In this document: one piece after another, positions 23,254 to 36,400 of the stretch
How the letters are laid out: every line of letters starts with the position of its first letter
Numbering within the stretch: position 1 is the stretch's first letter
NCBI RefSeq assembly: GCF_932274485.2
Contig: NC_065884.2
Location: 52,452,546-52,516,545 of the forward strand
Direction of reading: 5' to 3'
Length of the DNA stretch: 64,000 nucleotides
DNA from: Patella vulgata
Taxonomy: Eukaryota; Mollusca; Gastropoda; Patellidae
Translations under genes and position numbers: made by a program
The notes under the pieces: model-generated
The model's database searches: none
Seen by the model: the letters and a program-made list of their open reading frames with translations, nothing else
What the model was told of the DNA's origin: nothing

Positions 23254-24265
23254 TCAACTGCTCAGTTTTATTATCAGAAAATAATAAAATGGATACTAGA
23301 CCTATGATATATATCGTGTTTTTGTTTTCAAGAACAGTGTTCGAGAATCCTCGACGTAATAATAGGCTATTTATCAATATTATCGTTGCTATACTATTAT
23401 TTCCCATAACAGATCCACTTGTATTTATACGCCCATCACCCCCTTAAAAACGGACCGCCGCGCTCTACCTAATAAGAAAAAACCCAACCCCAACTAAACC
23501 CACTATACAATTTTTTTTAAATCACCCCCCCCCTCCCCACCCACTCAAAATATAAAATAAGAGTTAGACCTATGCTTAAAGAAGATTCAAAAATAGTTAA
23601 AACCAGACTAATTGTTTAGACCTAGACACAATTTACAGGGCATGTTCATTTCATTCGAAGCTGCAATCAATCGCTTACGCAACAACAGCTTCATTTAATA
23701 AAATATGTGTTAAATCTTCGCGAAAGTAAAATTATACATTTAATCTAGTTTCAATGTATTTTGCGAGTATTTCACCCCATATATATTCATTAGGAAGGTG
23801 AATCGCCTGTTGTATCACGTGATAATTAGTCAATCGGTCTACCTAGTCTTCTGACAAAGAAAACGCAGAACATGTGGTGGCTGTTGAGTTTAGTTATCTT
23901 GGCGTCTCCAGATTTGTTTGATTACTATTTTCTTACGCGCGTGAGAGTTGATCCTATCCAACCATAACATGATAACAAGACTAGACTACTCGATGAACCG
24001 TTACGAACATATTCTTTTCGAACGAGTCGTGAAAGGGATGATTGGAGAAAAAACGAAGAATTCTGAATGATATGTGTATACGAAAGACGTCATAAAGTAA
24101 TTTGTAGAGTTCACAACAAACTAAAAAGCGAGGTTTTCTTAAGGACATTTGGAAAGATTGGTTTACAAACAAAGTGCTAGGACCAAAGGATATTATTTAG
24201 AGGAGTATTTACAAATGCCGAAGGACTACCTAACGGGATTCAAATCTCGGTAGAGTCTGAAAAGC
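23254..24265. other. Upstream region of the lipase gene
   Basis: This should hold the promoter and 5' UTR of the gene starting at 24266, but no convincing TATA box was found. A C-rich patch lies near 23525-23545. A small 31-codon frame at 23872-23967 (starts MWWLLSLVILASPDL) is noted among the findings. Confidence 0.45.
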
Positions 24266-24428
24266 ATGAATTTATCGTTTTCGGGTTGTGGTTTTTTGGG
24301 AATTTATCACATTGGAGTTGCCAGTTGTTTCAAAGAACATGCGCCACAAATTGTGGAATCGTGTAAATTTGCAGGAGCCAGTGCTGGTGCAATAGTGTCT
24401 TGTTGTTTAATGTGTGGCTGTTGTTTAG
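24266..24428 (+). CDS. PNPLA2: PNPLA2-like exon 1 (coding)
   Basis: Codes residues 1-54 plus one base, with the ATG starting [12 protein letters not shown]. Contains the glycine-rich oxyanion hole and the catalytic serine elbow. Donor GTTAGC is weak but keeps the phase: the split glycine codon continues in exon 2 as GEC, parallel to human CLGEAG. Confidence 0.93.
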
Positions 24429-27400
24429 GTTAGCATTTCAAGTTTTAATTCAATTTGATAACATCTACCTATTCACCATAGTGCGATGTGTTTAGTTTTG
24501 TGTAGTCGTAGACATCCAGTTTTGATCGGACACAGGCCTACTGACCGAATTTTGTTGTTCTGAACTGATCATATAACAAGTGCACTCGTATGTCAAATAC
24601 TACAGAAGACAGACATTGCTTTTGATATCAACATTACGGAGTCAGTAACCGACTTCTTAACTGTTTATTCTTTAAGATAACCGACAAATAGACCTATTGC
24701 CTTACATTAAAAAAATGTTAAAGGTTGTCTTAAATAAAATAGAGTTCAGATTCTCAGTCAAGGCCATGGCATTGACTTGCATAACTATATTGTCTTCGCC
24801 CTCACAAGATTATTTTAAGTGTCATTTTCACCATAACCAAATTTAATAAATGTCTTAGTTTGTTGGCTAAAATTATCGAAAATCGGTGCATTGTATTTGT
24901 TGTATGATCTAGCCCAACTTAGTGGTAACTTTGTGCTTTGTCCTATAACAGGTCTGAATCAAAGTATTTATCAATGGCCTGCATGACCTGTCATTTTGTA
25001 TCTAGGTGTATCTCCTCAACTTCAAACATAGTCAAAGGTCATTAATCTTTTATAAAACATTTCTGATGGATGGTAATCACCAGACTAATATTGTCCATTT
25101 GCTTGTATGTCATTGTCATGAAAGTGTAAAATAAATAGTGATATTTTGAAAATACTCTCAGCGATTTTTTTATTAATAAAAGTAATATTTATTGCCTTTC
25201 GTTTTTTTACAGGTGAATGTACAAATTTTACCTTGCGGTTAGCTACTAAAGCACGATCAAGAACCCTTGGACCTCTTCATCCCAGTTTTAACATCAATAA
25301 AATTTTACGAGAAGCTTTAAGACAAGTTTTACCGTCTAATGCACATGAATTAGCAACAGGAAGATTATTTATATCTTTAACAAGAGTGTCAGATAAACAA
25401 GCAGTTATTGTTTCTGAATATGAATCTAAAGAAGAATTAATACAGGTACATTTAAAATTAATAGAGACTGAAATTAAAATTTTGCACTCGCTCTCAAACT
25501 ACATGTAAGACCAGACTAAGTTGCCTCGAATTCTGTTAAGTACTATAAAGTCTATATTTGGGTGTCCTTTCGCCTAAGAAAAATCACCCGAAACCCACAA
25601 GGTGATCACAACAAATGTAAGCTTATCATATTATTAAATCTGATTAACATCAGATGCTTTCAATTTGGCTGTCAATGGTTTTTATATGCCCACATGGAAA
25701 TGTGGTTGTGTATATTGCTGTCGCTCCCATCTGTCTGTCCGTTATCGACAATTGCTTGTGGACACTCTAAGAGGCTAAATTTAAAATTTCTGATTGACTT
25801 TAAATTGTAGCCCAAAATGGAAATTTCTTGGATTCTGATTGGTCGAAAAGTGGCGTCGAATGAGTATAACAGTCCTCTAAATTTCCTGGGCGACTCACTG
25901 TGAATGAATATTTTCTGGGTGCTAGACTCTGTTTGCAGTGGCCAAAAATTCTACACCTCAAAACTTTATTCTAGGAAATCTTCATGAATTTTTTCTTGTA
26001 TGTCAACAACAATGAAATTCAACCATTGGCTTATTGAAACACACACCTGAAACACAAAAAAACAAAGTTAGTGAGTGTATTTGAAAGATAATGATTAAAT
26101 TTTATTTCAAGGCTGGTCTGACAATAATGGTTGCTATGGTCAGTCTATCATAATCAGACTGGTCAAAATCGAAGATTTTCAACAAGTGAAGAAAAATACT
26201 ATAATTTATTGAACTCCGTATGGATCGTAAATAACTGATTGGGATATATTTTAAAAAATATACAAGTCGGGCTGACACTGATATGAAAAGGACAGAGACT
26301 AATTTTCATACACAGGCCAGGGTTTTTTGAGAAGAAAAAAAAAATCACAGAGTCGAAATGACAACGTAAACAAGCATAGCAATTAGCAACCACATGCGTA
26401 CGCTACACAGCACATATATCTACACTGTCACACGATTGTATGGACATTTATCAAACATGATATGCAATTTATTTCTAACCTACATGTAGTCACTGCTGGA
26501 GTTCAAAATCATTTAAAAAGTACATAAAATACACTTATGATTTCTGTTTTGATCTTTAAAATTATCGCAGAGTGACCTCCCTTTCCAAACAGACACAATT
26601 GACCAGTCGCTTAGTGAACCAAATGGAATGGAAATGAGTGTTATCTTATTACATCACGGATATTTTCATTACGTCAAAATTGTTTTCCTTGGTATTTACG
26701 TCATTAAAACCAAAAAACGACCGTCAACTATGGCGAAAGGAAGAATTCCAAGAAAAATGTTAAATATTTTGGCCTACATGTACAATATCGATAAACACCT
26801 CCTGTTTAGAATTTATCGTACTGTTATTGTCCATTTGATACCGCTTAAATTTTTCATTAGAGGCGCACGATCGCTACGCGATCTCGGCCTCTAATGATTT
26901 AAGCGGTATCAAATGGACAATAACAGTCCTCTAAATTCTAAACAGTTGGTGTTTATCTCCTAATTGATACACATTGTTTATTAAGGTCATGTGACGAAGA
27001 ACCCTATTGGTTTTCAACGATTTCCGATACTAACTGCCAGATTTATGGCCCTTGATCACTTTGAAAAATCTTGTAGACACTCTAGAGCCTAAAGTTAGTA
27101 TCCGATTGACATTAAATTTATACACAGTATTTAATGTCATGCGACGAAGAGGGCTATTGATTTTCAATGATTTCTGATAATTACTGCAAAGTTATAATGA
27201 CCCTTGATCACTTTGAAAAATTTTGTGGACGCTCTAGAGGTTTAAGTTATTATCCGATTGACTTTAAATTGATACACAATGTTTAAGGTCATGAGACGAA
27301 GAATCCTATTGATTTTCAACGATGTCCAATAATTACTGCCAGAGTTATGATCCTTGATATTAAATGTTTTGTAAACTAAACGTTACTTTAGGGCAGAACT

Positions 27401-30400
27401 AAAAGCCAAATGATTGTTAGTTACTTGTAATCAGATTTTTAGTATGTTGTAAATGTTTTCATTTCTGACAAAAGAAAAAAATGTACAAACATCTTTGTTG
27501 AATGCCCGGACGACTTAGCTGATGTGGGCGTATGTTTTGTTGCCTGGCAACCTATCTTAGATTTTACCAGATTTACAGGGGGGTTTGATGGCTGAATGGT
27601 TAGCACGTGCGCGTTGTATCATAAGGTCTGTCATGGAGTCAACCGACATGGTTTCGATTCCCCAGTTGTAAATGACGAGGAGTTGGGTTGTCTGTCCAAC
27701 CTCGTGGGTTTTCTCCGGGTCCTCCGATTTCCTCCCACAGCTAAAGACCTTATGCACAAGCAAATTATTGAAATAAAAATTGAACCATATGTTTGTCCCG
27801 CGAAATGACCTAGTGTGTGTGTGTCGAGTGAACCTTAAACCCCATCTCTCTCTCTATCTCTCTCTCTCTCTCTCACCAGATTTACATGTAATTTGTCTTG
27901 AACATTTGACAAGTTTTGTCTTTGTATTTAATTCCAACATGTATAAGCTAAAGCTTACTGTAAACATCGAGTGAAAATGTATCAAGACAAAATGTATTCT
28001 TATCAAGACAAAACATTGTCAACTTATAAACTCCCACTGAAGTCACATGACAGTGTAAAACATCTGCAGCCTTTCTTGATGTCACAGTGCATCATGATAA
28101 AAAATATGTCAAATTAATATAGTCAGGGCACCTTATACACTAAATAACAAGCCTTACCTTTATTTCCCCCAATTATGTCATCACTCAAAAATAGTCATGT
28201 TGCATTTAAAAACTTATATATTTATTCAAAATGCAACAGAAATTTATTGCAATCGTATTTTGTCTTGTCCGTAAATTTGTTTTGTGTAATTCACTAATTG
28301 TTTGTGTGTGATGCAGTCCCCTTGCACTTACTATTAAGACTAAGAGCAAAGTCAGTTACATGCCCTTGGTGCGCAATTTGTCGTGCTAAACCATTCTACC
28401 GTTCTCTGGCTGAATAGCCTGAATTATCAAGACTATATTATACAACACATTACAGAAAATTTGGTCAAATATCCAAATACAGATGATCATGAGTATGGCA
28501 AGTCAACGAAAGTTTTAGGAACCTTATAAAAACCAAAGGAAGATACTACATGTACTCAAATTTTATTCTTCATTGTATACAAATTCTACTAAACAAAAAT
28601 TGCCAATAAATAGGAAATTGAAAAATATACCCAAAGTAATTTTCTAAATATTATAATAAAGATTGTTAAAGTAGATGGGCATGATTTGAGTAATGTACAT
28701 GTTGTGATTGCTTGTACATGTACATGTATACTAGTGCTGGGTATTGCCACTGTTGTCACAATATGATACATGTACGTATTGCGATTCAGGTGCCAAGACT
28801 ACATCATGTATTCGTATCACGATTTATAACCAGGTCAATATTTGCCAGGAAAACAACAGGATAAATGAATAATTGATATTTTTAGTCCTGTCGATGTTGA
28901 AGAAATAAAACTGTTTTATATCACGATATTGATATGGATCAAAATAAAGACCAAAATCATTTAAGAGTGTTTGTGTACCTATGGATAACGTGTAACATGG
29001 ATAATTAAGATTGAGAGGTTACTTACTGAAGAGACAAAAAAAAAACACATGAAAAATGAATCGTGAGAACGTGATTCGCGATACATTGATTCCACAATAT
29101 ATCGTGCTAGCATTAATGTTTACAATCTGGTTAAAACACAGATCCTATTTCGTTTCGTTTTAATAGTTCAAAATTACGTTTTACTTGTCTTTACTACACT
29201 TGGATCTGGAAGAGTAGTTATTTAACTCGTGTTCTGAATGGTGTCAGGGATAAGCCAATGAAACGGTCTGTTAAGGCGAGCTTTAGGCATGTTTTGCACG
29301 GAACTGTGGGTAATCTACTAGTAACATCAATGCTGATTGGTTAATCAAATGTCTGACATCATAGGGTCATAAGTCGGTCTTTTGACCCCTGACGTGACCT
29401 ATCGCTATAACTTGTCAGATCTTCATGTAGTGTAGGCCATCGAAAGTATAAAAAACGAAACGAAATATAGATCGTTATTTTAATCAGATTGTAATGTTTA
29501 CTACAATATTGTAAAAGTTGAATAGTCTTAATTCTAATAAAAATATATATCAGTCCAAAAATCGTCCAATTCAGCTCAGTACATGTATTTACAAAGATAT
29601 GATATAATGAACTAAACTCCATTGATCTATTTCTCCCTATGTAAACAAGCTCACTGCCATGTGGATTAATGTGATTGAATCAAAGCTGGGAGATTATTTA
29701 GTGTTGATATTTTGATTTTCTTTTCTTAATTACATGTAAATGTTAAATTATCAATCTGAGTACATATTACTATTATTACTACAGGTAGTGACGGTAGTGT
29801 TGATATTTTGATATGAGTACATATTACATGAGAAATTGATATTTTATGAAATATACATGGGGGGTTGGATGGCTGAATGGTTAGCGTGCGCGCGCTGTAT
29901 CATAAAGTCTGTCATTGAGTCGACTGGCGTGGTTTCGAATCCCCGGTTGTACGTGGCAAGGAGTAGGGTCGCCTGTCCAGCCTCGTGGGTTTTCTCCGGG
30001 TCCTCCGGTTTCCTCCCACTGCTAAAGACCCCTACGCGCAAGCGAATTATTGAAATAAAATTAAACCATATGTTAGTCCCGAAATGACCTAGTTTGTGTC
30101 GAGTGGACGTTAAACCCCATTTCTCTCTCTCTCTCTTATGAAATATACAAATCATGCACAGTTACTGAACCTATAGAATTTTTTAGGGCTTTGTTATTTA
30201 ATTGATTTCAAAATATCATGTGCACTGCTTATATATGAATACTAGCTTCTACTGATAATGCACATGTTGCGTCTCTGTCCCGTAGCCACTTTAGAAATCC
30301 CTATTTGAATGATGTTGAAAATTCCCTGAAGTAATGTATAATAAGTTCAACTTTTATTAGACTGCCAGTACATGTAATTAGTAATTAGAGTTCATTTATG

Positions 30401-33400
30401 GTTGTGTAGGGCATCTATAGGAAATTAGAACCATAAAGACGAAACAAAATAAACACATGAATTTAGTGACCAGTAAATTATTGAAGTTAAATCTTGTATC
30501 TCACTAGCAAATTTTTAAATGATATTGTATATCAAGAATCATGTTGGCTGCCACTGTACTGCAGACATGGCAAGAATATTTCGAGGATGCAGAAACAAAA
30601 AAAAAACATTTTATATAAACTTAATCCATTTTATATTTCAAATTTGTATGAATTTATTAAGATTAAATATTTTATATAATCTACATATAATTATAAAGAG
30701 ATCATGTAGATTATGTTATTTTTATCTACATTTCCAGATAGTAATTAATGATAGTAATTTATATTTTACAGGCTCTTCTATGCAGTTCATTTGTCCCATT
30801 TTACAGTGGTCTTATCCCACCAAAGTTCCGTGGAGAGGTAGGTAGCTTATTTATTTTATCTGTATGTATATAGCTAAAGTCATATTGTTAAAAAAAAAAA
30901 TACATTGTTGGATAGAAAATGAATATTGATTTGTAATCCATATGGTGGAGACAGCAGTTATAGTGTAGTGGCTATTGGACTGATATCCTGTCGAAGTCTC
31001 ATTTTACTTGTCTTCGCTGATATTATTACAGAGCTGAAATTCCTCAGTTTCTGTTTACATGTACATGTAGTAATAAGCATGTTCCAAGGTTGTGGACCCT
31101 CTAGAGGTCACAATCTTTATTTGATTTTGATGAAACTTAAAATATATGTTTAAATTCCAAAGATCTTTGATCCTTTCAATATTGATGAATGTTGGACGGC
31201 AACAACATCCTGAATTGTGATCCCAGGATGTACAAATAATCGTGGGGTTGGGTGGCCGAATGGTTAGCACGCGCGCTTTATCATACGGTTTGTCATTGAG
31301 TCAACTGGCGGGGTTTCAATTCCCAGGTTGTACGTGACAAGGAGTATGTTCGGGGAAATACGCCAGACGTCTCAATCGAATGGCAACCTCTAGAGTCTGG
31401 TTGTTCAAGCCTACACAGATAGTATTTATTGCACATATTCTTGTGGAATATGTCTAGCCTCGTTCTTTGAGTCCCTTGTTACAAATGGCGCTGAAACGCA
31501 TTATTCCACGATTCATGTACCAATGGTAAAACATTTATTTTGTCTTAAATATTGGGTATCAGAAGTCCATCTTTTCCCGGTAAGATCACAACATCAATGT
31601 TGATTTAAATTGACAAATAATTCGTGTTTTCAATGTCGAAGACTTCGGATGATATTGAGTTAGAGCAGTGGTTCTCAACCTTTTTTTGCTAAGGGCACAC
31701 TTGGAACACATAAAAAAATAGCGGCACACCTGGCTAAATATATATGAAAAATATTTGAATTTTGCAAAACAAAAACATGGCAAGTCATAGAAGGCATACA
31801 TCCGTAGACACACCTAGTCATAGACACATAGAAAGTTTCAAATTTCATCAAATAGCTGGCTTCTTTAGTGAGAAATTTTCTTAATGTGCCATTCAAAATT
31901 TCTCGGCACACTTAGGAATATCTCGAGGCAAACCTGTGTGTCACGACACACTGTTTGAGAATCACTGAGTTAGAGGCTTAGCTACTTTAAATTTAACGAT
32001 TTGATCAATTTAATTTATTTTTCAGAGATATGTTGATGGAGGATTGAGTGATAATTTACCTATCCTTGATGAACATACAGTTACAGTTGCTCCTTTCGCA
32101 GGAGAAAGTGACATCTGTCCAAAAGACTTGTCTTCTAATTTTCTCCACATCAACATAGTCAATACCAGCATGCAATGTAGTGCCAAGAATTTGTACCGTA
32201 TGTCACATGCTCTGTTTCCACCCGACCCAGAGGAACTGAGTAATATGTGTAGACAAGGCTTTGATGATACTTTAGTCTATCTTCAACAAAACAGTAAGTG
32301 TAAAAGATACGAATCCATTTTTAGACTTAGAAATTAGTTAAACTGTTTCCTTTAAAATATAGCTTATAAGATTAAGACTGTGTCATGTAACAATTGCTTG
32401 TTATTTTGAATTGATTTATTTGTTATTTGGAGGAGAAGAAAAATGTGAAAATAGATTTATTTAAAGGAGAATCTGCAGTAGTACTCTTGTCTCATATTTT
32501 TTTTTTAGTGAACTTAATGTGCCATCTATTTCATTGATAACTTTTGCTCAGTCTTGACTTAACAACCCTGTATGGTATAGTTGTTACCACTATATATACA
32601 ACTCCTATATTTGCACATAGTCTGCCGTTACATTACATATGAACCTAAAAAGAGATCTTTACTTTAAAATTTTATCTGAAATATGTTTACTCTATTACTT
32701 GTATCAGATATATGTAAAGTAGGTAAGTGTCCTTTTATCACCATCAGAATGTTGTGAGACTCGTACAAATGTTTTTATACAATGTTTTAATGATATTAAA
32801 CACCCAGCCATGTTTCTACACATGTACATGTATATAAGTAAGGATTTGTATTTCTGTAGAACTTTAGAAGGGTCTAGATAAACATGAGCTTGCCAAACCT
32901 GTGGTATACACCCAATTCTAAATACGGTCAGGGTCATAAAGTGTTTATTAACCTTCAAAGCAATGTTTTATCTCCATATTGAAATATCTTTTGTTAGCCA
33001 TCAGATATGTTTCCCTCTGATAAGACTGATTATTACATACGTCTCATGTTTCAACTATTTTGTCATCTGTAACTTAAATAAAAGTAGAAAGAATTGCGTG
33101 CATGCAAAGATTTGGTAATGTCCCGGGGCTGTCAACTCCTTGAATTGTATGCTTCTGATACTCAAGTATAGGGTCTAGTACTCAGTAATATTAGAAAGAA
33201 AGACATTTTAGATACGTAACGACAGATGAAAATAAACTTTTTATTCAAATTAAGTAGTACAGCTTGTACACAAAGTTATAATTTCAAATTTCAAAAAACT
33301 CTCTTCACTTCTTTGCACGCCATTAAGTAAAAATCTTATAGTTCTGCCGGTTGTCCCGATGGGGTTAATATACTAAATACTGTAGAAGAGATAAGGACAT

Positions 33401-36400
33401 ACTCCTTTGAAAGTTGTGGAGGTGATAAGTTCAGGCCCCCAATTCTTGATGGGTAATTTTGAACTGATCGATGCTTCAATTACCTATTATAATCTTGCCA
33501 ACTTTGCGTATATTAATTTTCCTTACCTTTTATTTCAGATCTTATATCTTGTATAAGACATTTAACTGTTCGATCATCAATAACAACCAAATCTTTACTG
33601 GAAGATGGAGCATCAGAAGACGTTAATGAATCCGTTATGGCACATCATAATCATAATGAAGAAGATTGTCCAGAATGTAAAAAGAAACTTCAAGTGGCTT
33701 TATTAGATTCACTACCTCCAAGCGTTGTTTCAGGTAGGTTGTTAGTTTAAATGTGGCCCATAAAAAAGGTGTAATAAAGGCATTTATTTTATTTTGGAAA
33801 AAATAAGGCTAGGAATCCTTTGTAGATTAACAGTGCACAGTCTACAACACAACAAACAGTAAGACATTTCCGTGTGGATGTGAAGTGGGCTTAATAGAGC
33901 ATATTATCTAGAATTACTATTATTGCAATTAACTCTCATAATATCTTTAGAGTTTCAAAATTATCATCAGCTTTTGACAATCTTCTGGTGAGGAAAGATC
34001 AAAATTTGAGTAAATTTTGCATAATTTAGTGTGTAATGCATAGAAAAAGTGGAAATATACATTACGTACTATACATTTTATACACACTATACACATGTTT
34101 TCTTAGCTTATATACCGTTATATATTTTTAAACTAGTTCAAAATCGCCAGGGTTTTTAAGACAGGGTCGTGTTGCATCCACCCATACTATAAGCCAAATC
34201 AGTTTAACTATTCTGACCTCGTCGGTCGGAGGTTAATGTTAACTACGCATGGGTAGCTTTATATTCTCTATTAGGTTCTTGCACGCTTTTGATAACACTG
34301 GCACTGCATTACGCCACCATTTTCCCAGGAATGTAACTTACAGCGCACTGTGCATCTCAAAAGCGAGCTGGGGCCGTTGTTTTTAAGCCAACCCATTTAG
34401 ACAGCCAAGATGAACCAGTTTAAAATTAAAAGCCTTCTCGAAGACAGGGCACGAGCTGGGTTTTTTAAACTGGTTTATTTTCCCCACATTTGCATTCAGA
34501 CAACAAAGTTAAACTAGTTTAATGATCCCCGGCATTTTAAAACCAGTTCAGCTTAAGCATCTAAACGGGCTATTAAAGTCTTGCTTTGAATGTGGCACAA
34601 ATTAAAATAATTTGCCCGTGTATAATTCCATAGATCAATTATGTATCTTCAGTTCTTCACCTGAAATTTTGTTCACTAACTCTCTATGTTAAATAAGAAA
34701 AACAACCTAAAATATTGTACCTGTGCTAGTTATATGTGCGAATCTCTGTATTAATGCGCTCTCTCTCTCTCTCGGAACATGAGATAATTCAAGGGAGATA
34801 AATCACATTTAACAGGTCTACAGCCAATCCTTTGTCTTCCATATAATGTATATATATATTTGTTATTTTCAGCATTACAGACAGCATGTGATTCAGTAAA
34901 TAACGGTTTAATAAACTATTTCTTCAGTACACGACCTGTACGACTTCTATCAATAGCAGTTACACCATGGATGTTACCAATAGATATAATATATAATTAT
35001 GGTGTTAAGTAAGTATTTTATCTTCATCTTAGTAAATGCGCAGATGTTTTGATTGTGAATTTAATTTTGAATAAAATATCAATAATATTGAATAATATGT
35101 TTCGATTTGAAAATAATGTGACACATCCTACTCTTGTCCAAAATATATGTGAATTCTTGTAATTTGAACATAATATTGTGAACTGAAATTATGGGGTTTA
35201 ATGTCCCACTGTACTGCTCTGATTGGGTTAATGAAAACGGTCATACGACAAACAGTGTGCTATGCCTACCCTTATTTCGAATTCCAACTACATGTATCAA
35301 GGGTTCTTTTATGTGCACACCAATGTGTACACGTCCCATCCGAACGACTATATGTTGTCCCTTGCCAGGCCCTCCGTCCTACACCATTGACAAAGGGGTA
35401 TTCTGATGAATTTTCTTGGCCAATACTAGGTTTGACTAAAGGACCTCCAAATTAATGAGACAACACAGCATCTGTAATTTTAAAATATAAGATACACACA
35501 ATTTAATAGATAATGACATCCATATTATATTATGAACGTCATTGATTAGCCTTCCAACTGTTTTATTATACACCCACATTTTCATGTGGACGTATTAGAC
35601 CATGTAAAATTGATACCTTGTTTCTTCTCGCCCACGCGCTCAGGAATAGGGACACAAAAATCGCCCGCACAGGTTCTCAACACAAAATGAAAATATTTAA
35701 AAAATACGAATTTTTAACCGAATAAGCGATCTCCGAATGTTTAAAAGTTCATAGTATGCCGGTTCAGGTCTATAGCCATCGATTATACATAGTTAGGGCT
35801 TCGGTATACCATAGATAATGTACATTGCCTTTCATTAGCCATAGACGTGTGTTTTTGATAATAATAATATCGTCCGATGAAAATACGGATCTTAAATCAA
35901 TGCTGCCATGCTAATGTCTAAATCGTAAAGTTAGAATATTTTTTATTGGATGAAAGTGGCAGGAAACGTGTAATCTAACCAATGAAAAAGCGACTCTTAG
36001 GCGAGTCCTGGCTTGTGAAAAATCAGCATGGGAGGATCTGTTGGAAAGCAACAACATTTCTTGACTGGACAGACATTGGCGTGCCGTATAATTTTACTTT
36101 TGACGACATTGTCAAGTCGGCGTACAGCGTGAATGATGATATAGTACCCCAAAACCAGTTTAAAAGGGATTTGCCAGCAGCCGATTGTTGCCATAAATTT
36201 TTCGTAGGTAAATCGAAGGAAGATCAAAACATCACTCAAATTGCGTCAAATTTAATAAAATGTTGGCCAGGTCACCGACAGTTTTTTTAAAACAGATTTC
36301 AGACCTGAAATTAGTTCTATATCTGGGGACATTTTAAGGTTTTAAAACTACATTAATGTAGTCTGTGGATATGTAAGTCTTTTATAAATTGTAGTTGTTT

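Larger units (their letters stand above)
25446..30771. other. Intron 2 of the lipase gene
   Basis: A 5.3-kb intron, the largest in the gene. It holds repeat W pieces (25660-25800, 26960-27560), a long inverted repeat (26790-26957), two SINE-B copies (27577-27874, 29859-30137) and a possible hAT-like MITE (28731-29115). No exon was found between exons 2 and 3: the reading phase is 0 on both sides and the protein alignment is continuous. Confidence 0.8.

Noticed and set aside
35982-36290. 102-codon frame in lipase intron 6 as a cassette exon
   Set aside because: No similarity to PNPLA proteins; including it would interrupt the continuous alignment between exons 6 and 7.
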